A stretch of DNA of 8,373 nucleotides from Bacteroidota bacterium (lineage in GTDB: Bacteria; Bacteroidota; Bacteroidia; Bacteroidales; Porphyromonadaceae): contig JAEWGA010000069.1 of NCBI GenBank assembly GCA_023388555.1, forward strand, positions 1-8,373, given 5' to 3'. Each line of letters begins with the position of its first letter. Position 1 is the first letter of the stretch. This document shows, one piece after another, positions 7,672-8,373 of this stretch. The notes under the pieces are model-generated. The model did no database searches. It saw only the letters and a list, made by a program, of their open reading frames with translations, and had not been told where the DNA came from. A program made the translations under genes and the position numbers.

Positions 7672-7729
7672 TATCGCCCCTCATACCCTACTCTGGTCGT
7701 AGGAGCAGAGGGTGTATCGAGGGGCGATA
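7672..7729. repeat. Long imperfect palindrome between the ytxH-like and holin-like genes
   Basis: TATCGCCCCTC (7672-7682) and GAGGGGCGATA (7719-7729) are perfect 11-bp inverted repeats. Inside them ATAC (7683-7686) can pair with GTAT (7714-7717) past a single bulged base. Then CTCTG (7691-7695) pairs with CAGAG (7706-7710) around a 10-nt loop. An alternative inner stem, CCTAC (7687-7691) with GTAGG (7699-7703), excludes the CTCTG pairing. The palindrome starts about 18 nt after the ytxH-like stop codon. No good T-run follows on either strand, so it is not a textbook terminator. It could be an attenuator, a processing or stability element, or a binding site. Confidence 0.7.
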
Positions 7730-7747
7730 TGTTTTAAGTACCAGAGC

Positions 7748-8164
7748 TTACTTTTTAAGTTCGTGGGCAGCGTTTTGGGCTTTGTTCTTAACCTCGTCCA
7801 CCTTTTGCTCGGCTTTTTCTTTCACCTCTTCGGCTTTGCCTTTCAGTTCGTCGTAACGGTCTTGGGCTTTGCCTTTCAGCTCGTCGTACTTACGGCCTGC
7901 ACGGTCCTTCACGTCGTCGTACAGCTCTTCGGCTTCGCCTTTAAGGTCGGCCATGTAGCGGGATAGGTCTCTTTTAGCTTTGCGTCCACGAATGCGTGCT
8001 TCGTAGTAAGCATCCTTCATATTGCTACGCATTTTGTCGGTAGCGTCGTTTACATTGTCTACAAAGTTGTTACGTTTTTCTTCGTCGCAGAAGTAGGCTA
8101 TGGCAGCTCCAATAGCGGTACCTATGGCTACTCCCAGCAGAAGTTTTAGTCCATCTCTGTTCAT
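7748..8164 (-). CDS. YtxH-like membrane-anchored protein with 11-residue coiled repeats
   Basis: 138-aa protein with one N-terminal membrane segment (about 8-25, LLLGVAIGTAIGAAIAYF) that is rich in Gly and Ala in the GxxxG style, followed by CDEEKR. This is the layout of YtxH-domain proteins, a widespread group linked to general stress in Bacillus. The rest is a charged helix. From about residue 75 to the end it consists of 11-residue units (YDELKGKAQDR, YDELKGKAEEV, KEKAEQKVDEV, KNKAQNAAHEL), resembling LEA-like or apolipoprotein-like hendecad helices that lie on membranes or coil together. The N-terminus has only RDGLK before the span and no cleavage site, so it is probably anchored with the helix in the cytoplasm, although orientation is uncertain. 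It is first in the three-gene membrane cassette and has a TATATTTG promoter element about 80 bp upstream. Function is unknown; envelope or stress support is an inference. Confidence 0.88.
   Translation of the reverse strand: MNRDGLKLLLGVAIGTAIGAAIAYFCDEEKRNNFVDNVNDATDKMRSNMKDAYYEARIRGRKAKRDLSRYMADLKGEAEELYDDVKDRAGRKYDELKGKAQDRYDELKGKAEEVKEKAEQKVDEVKNKAQNAAHELKK
7832..7897 (-). repeat. Two tandem 33-bp repeats coding the hendecad units of the YtxH-like protein
   Basis: Copies at 7832-7864 and 7865-7897 begin with the same 15 bases (GGCTTTGCCTTTCAG on the plus strand), differ at one base, then share CGTCGTA before diverging. They encode the two YDELKGKA units. A degenerate third match (GGCTTCGCCTTTAAGGTCG) starts at 7931, exactly two periods further on. 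Conservation at the DNA level suggests recent duplication of an 11-codon unit. Confidence 0.75.
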
Positions 8165-8173
8165 GGTTATATT

Positions 8174-8233
8174 CTATTTTAAGAGATTACACATGGGTTG
8201 TTTATTCTCACATACAGCAATAGCTTGGTGCAT
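8174..8233 (-). other. Possible 19-codon upstream ORF in the ytxH-like leader
   Basis: An ATG at 8233 opens a 19-residue frame (MHQAIAV...NLLK) that ends in TAG at 8174, 9 nt before the ytxH-like ATG. It lies inside the leader predicted from the TATATTTG element, and its start codon sits at the edge of the 8213-8240 hairpin loop. It has no Shine-Dalgarno site and no hydrophobic or run-type leader-peptide signature. A frame this short can easily arise by chance. Confidence 0.2.
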
Positions 8234-8240
8234 CGCTGTA
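8213..8240 (-). promoter_or_regulatory. Hairpin at the predicted 5' end of the ytxH-like mRNA
   Basis: On the minus strand UACAGCGAUG (8231-8240) pairs with UAUUGCUGUA (8213-8222) over 10 bp, including two G-U pairs, around an 8-nt loop. It begins 3 nt after the TATATTTG element, so the transcript would start at or within a few bases of the stem. Such 5'-terminal stems are known to stabilise mRNAs in other bacteria. The pairing could equally be a DNA dyad bound by a regulator. Confidence 0.5.
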
Positions 8241-8243
8241 TCA

Positions 8244-8251
8244 CAAATATA
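8244..8251 (-). promoter_or_regulatory. Candidate Bacteroidota -7 element for the ytxH-like cassette
   Basis: The minus strand reads TATATTTG, a full match to TAnnTTTG. TTAG lies 20 bp upstream, one base from the -33 TTTG element and at the expected spacing. Initiation a few bases downstream would give a leader of about 75 nt. This is the best-spaced promoter candidate in the window and probably drives the ytxH-like gene. Whether transcription continues through the palindrome at 7672-7729 into the holin-like pair is open, because no good separate promoter is seen there (TACTTTTA at about 7632-7639 is only a partial match). Confidence 0.55.
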
Positions 8252-8283
8252 ATGCATTTACCTCTACTCTCCTAATATAATTC

Positions 8284-8314
8284 AAAAAAACGGCCTTTGG
8301 GTCGCAACTTTTTT
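8284..8314. terminator. Possible terminator-like hairpin upstream of the ytxH-like promoter
   Basis: CGGCC (8291-8295) and GGTCG (8300-8304) pair around TTTG, flanked by A7 (8284-8290) and T6 (8309-8314). On the plus strand the stem has one G-U pair. On the minus strand that becomes an A-C mismatch, but a direct U7 run follows. It may end a gene lying beyond the right edge on the minus strand, or act in both directions. The stem is short, so this is tentative. Nothing recognisable is seen in 8315-8373. Confidence 0.35.
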
Positions 8315-8373
8315 GCATTCTTACACACTTTGCTTGCCGAATGTGCAACAAAACAGAGACGCTCCCCCTCCCC

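Noticed and set aside
7240..7737. 165-codon plus-strand frame over the holin-like gene and the intergenic palindrome
   Set aside because: It is low-complexity and basic, and it mirrors the Leu/Val-rich membrane spans of the minus-strand gene; the opposite-strand product is far better supported.

Overview
The window looks like chromosomal DNA from a Bacteroidota bacterium of the order Bacteroidales, possibly Porphyromonas-like. The basis is a full SusC/SusD outer-membrane pair, a bacterial GAPDH that resembles Bacteroidales sequences, AT-rich leaders without strong Shine-Dalgarno sites, and matches to the Bacteroidota -7 promoter element TAnnTTTG upstream of three transcription units. The genus is a guess from family resemblance.

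All six genes are on the minus strand, so transcription runs from high to low coordinates. From the right edge: (1) about 210 bp of non-coding DNA (8165-8373) with a terminator-like hairpin, a TATATTTG promoter element, a hairpin that would lie at the 5' end of the transcript, and a possible 19-codon upstream ORF. (2) A three-gene membrane cassette: a YtxH-like single-span coiled protein (7748-8164), a two-span holin-superfamily-III protein (7128-7595), and an unrecognised small, very basic protein (6719-7138) whose start overlaps the preceding gene. A long imperfect palindrome (7672-7729) separates the first two genes. (3) gapA, the NAD-dependent glycolytic glyceraldehyde-3-phosphate dehydrogenase (5561-6571), with its own promoter element and an intrinsic terminator. 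(4) A SusC-like TonB-dependent transporter (2137-5367) and its SusD-like surface lipoprotein (104-2116), 20 bp apart and closed by a strong terminator at 37-78.

The SusC/SusD pair should form an outer-membrane transporter in which SusD caps a SusC barrel and delivers an oligomeric nutrient (glycan or peptide) for TonB-driven import. No enzyme, ECF sigma factor, anti-sigma factor or hybrid two-component regulator lies next to it inside the window, so its substrate cannot be read from context. The terminators on both sides make it a self-contained two-gene unit. GAPDH is housekeeping. The three small membrane genes resemble in architecture and order the E. coli yqjD-yqjE-yqjK envelope/stress cluster, and this is the least explained part of the window.

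No RNA genes, CRISPR arrays, insertion sequences, integrases or attachment sites were seen. The long plus-strand ORFs are antisense shadows of susC and susD.
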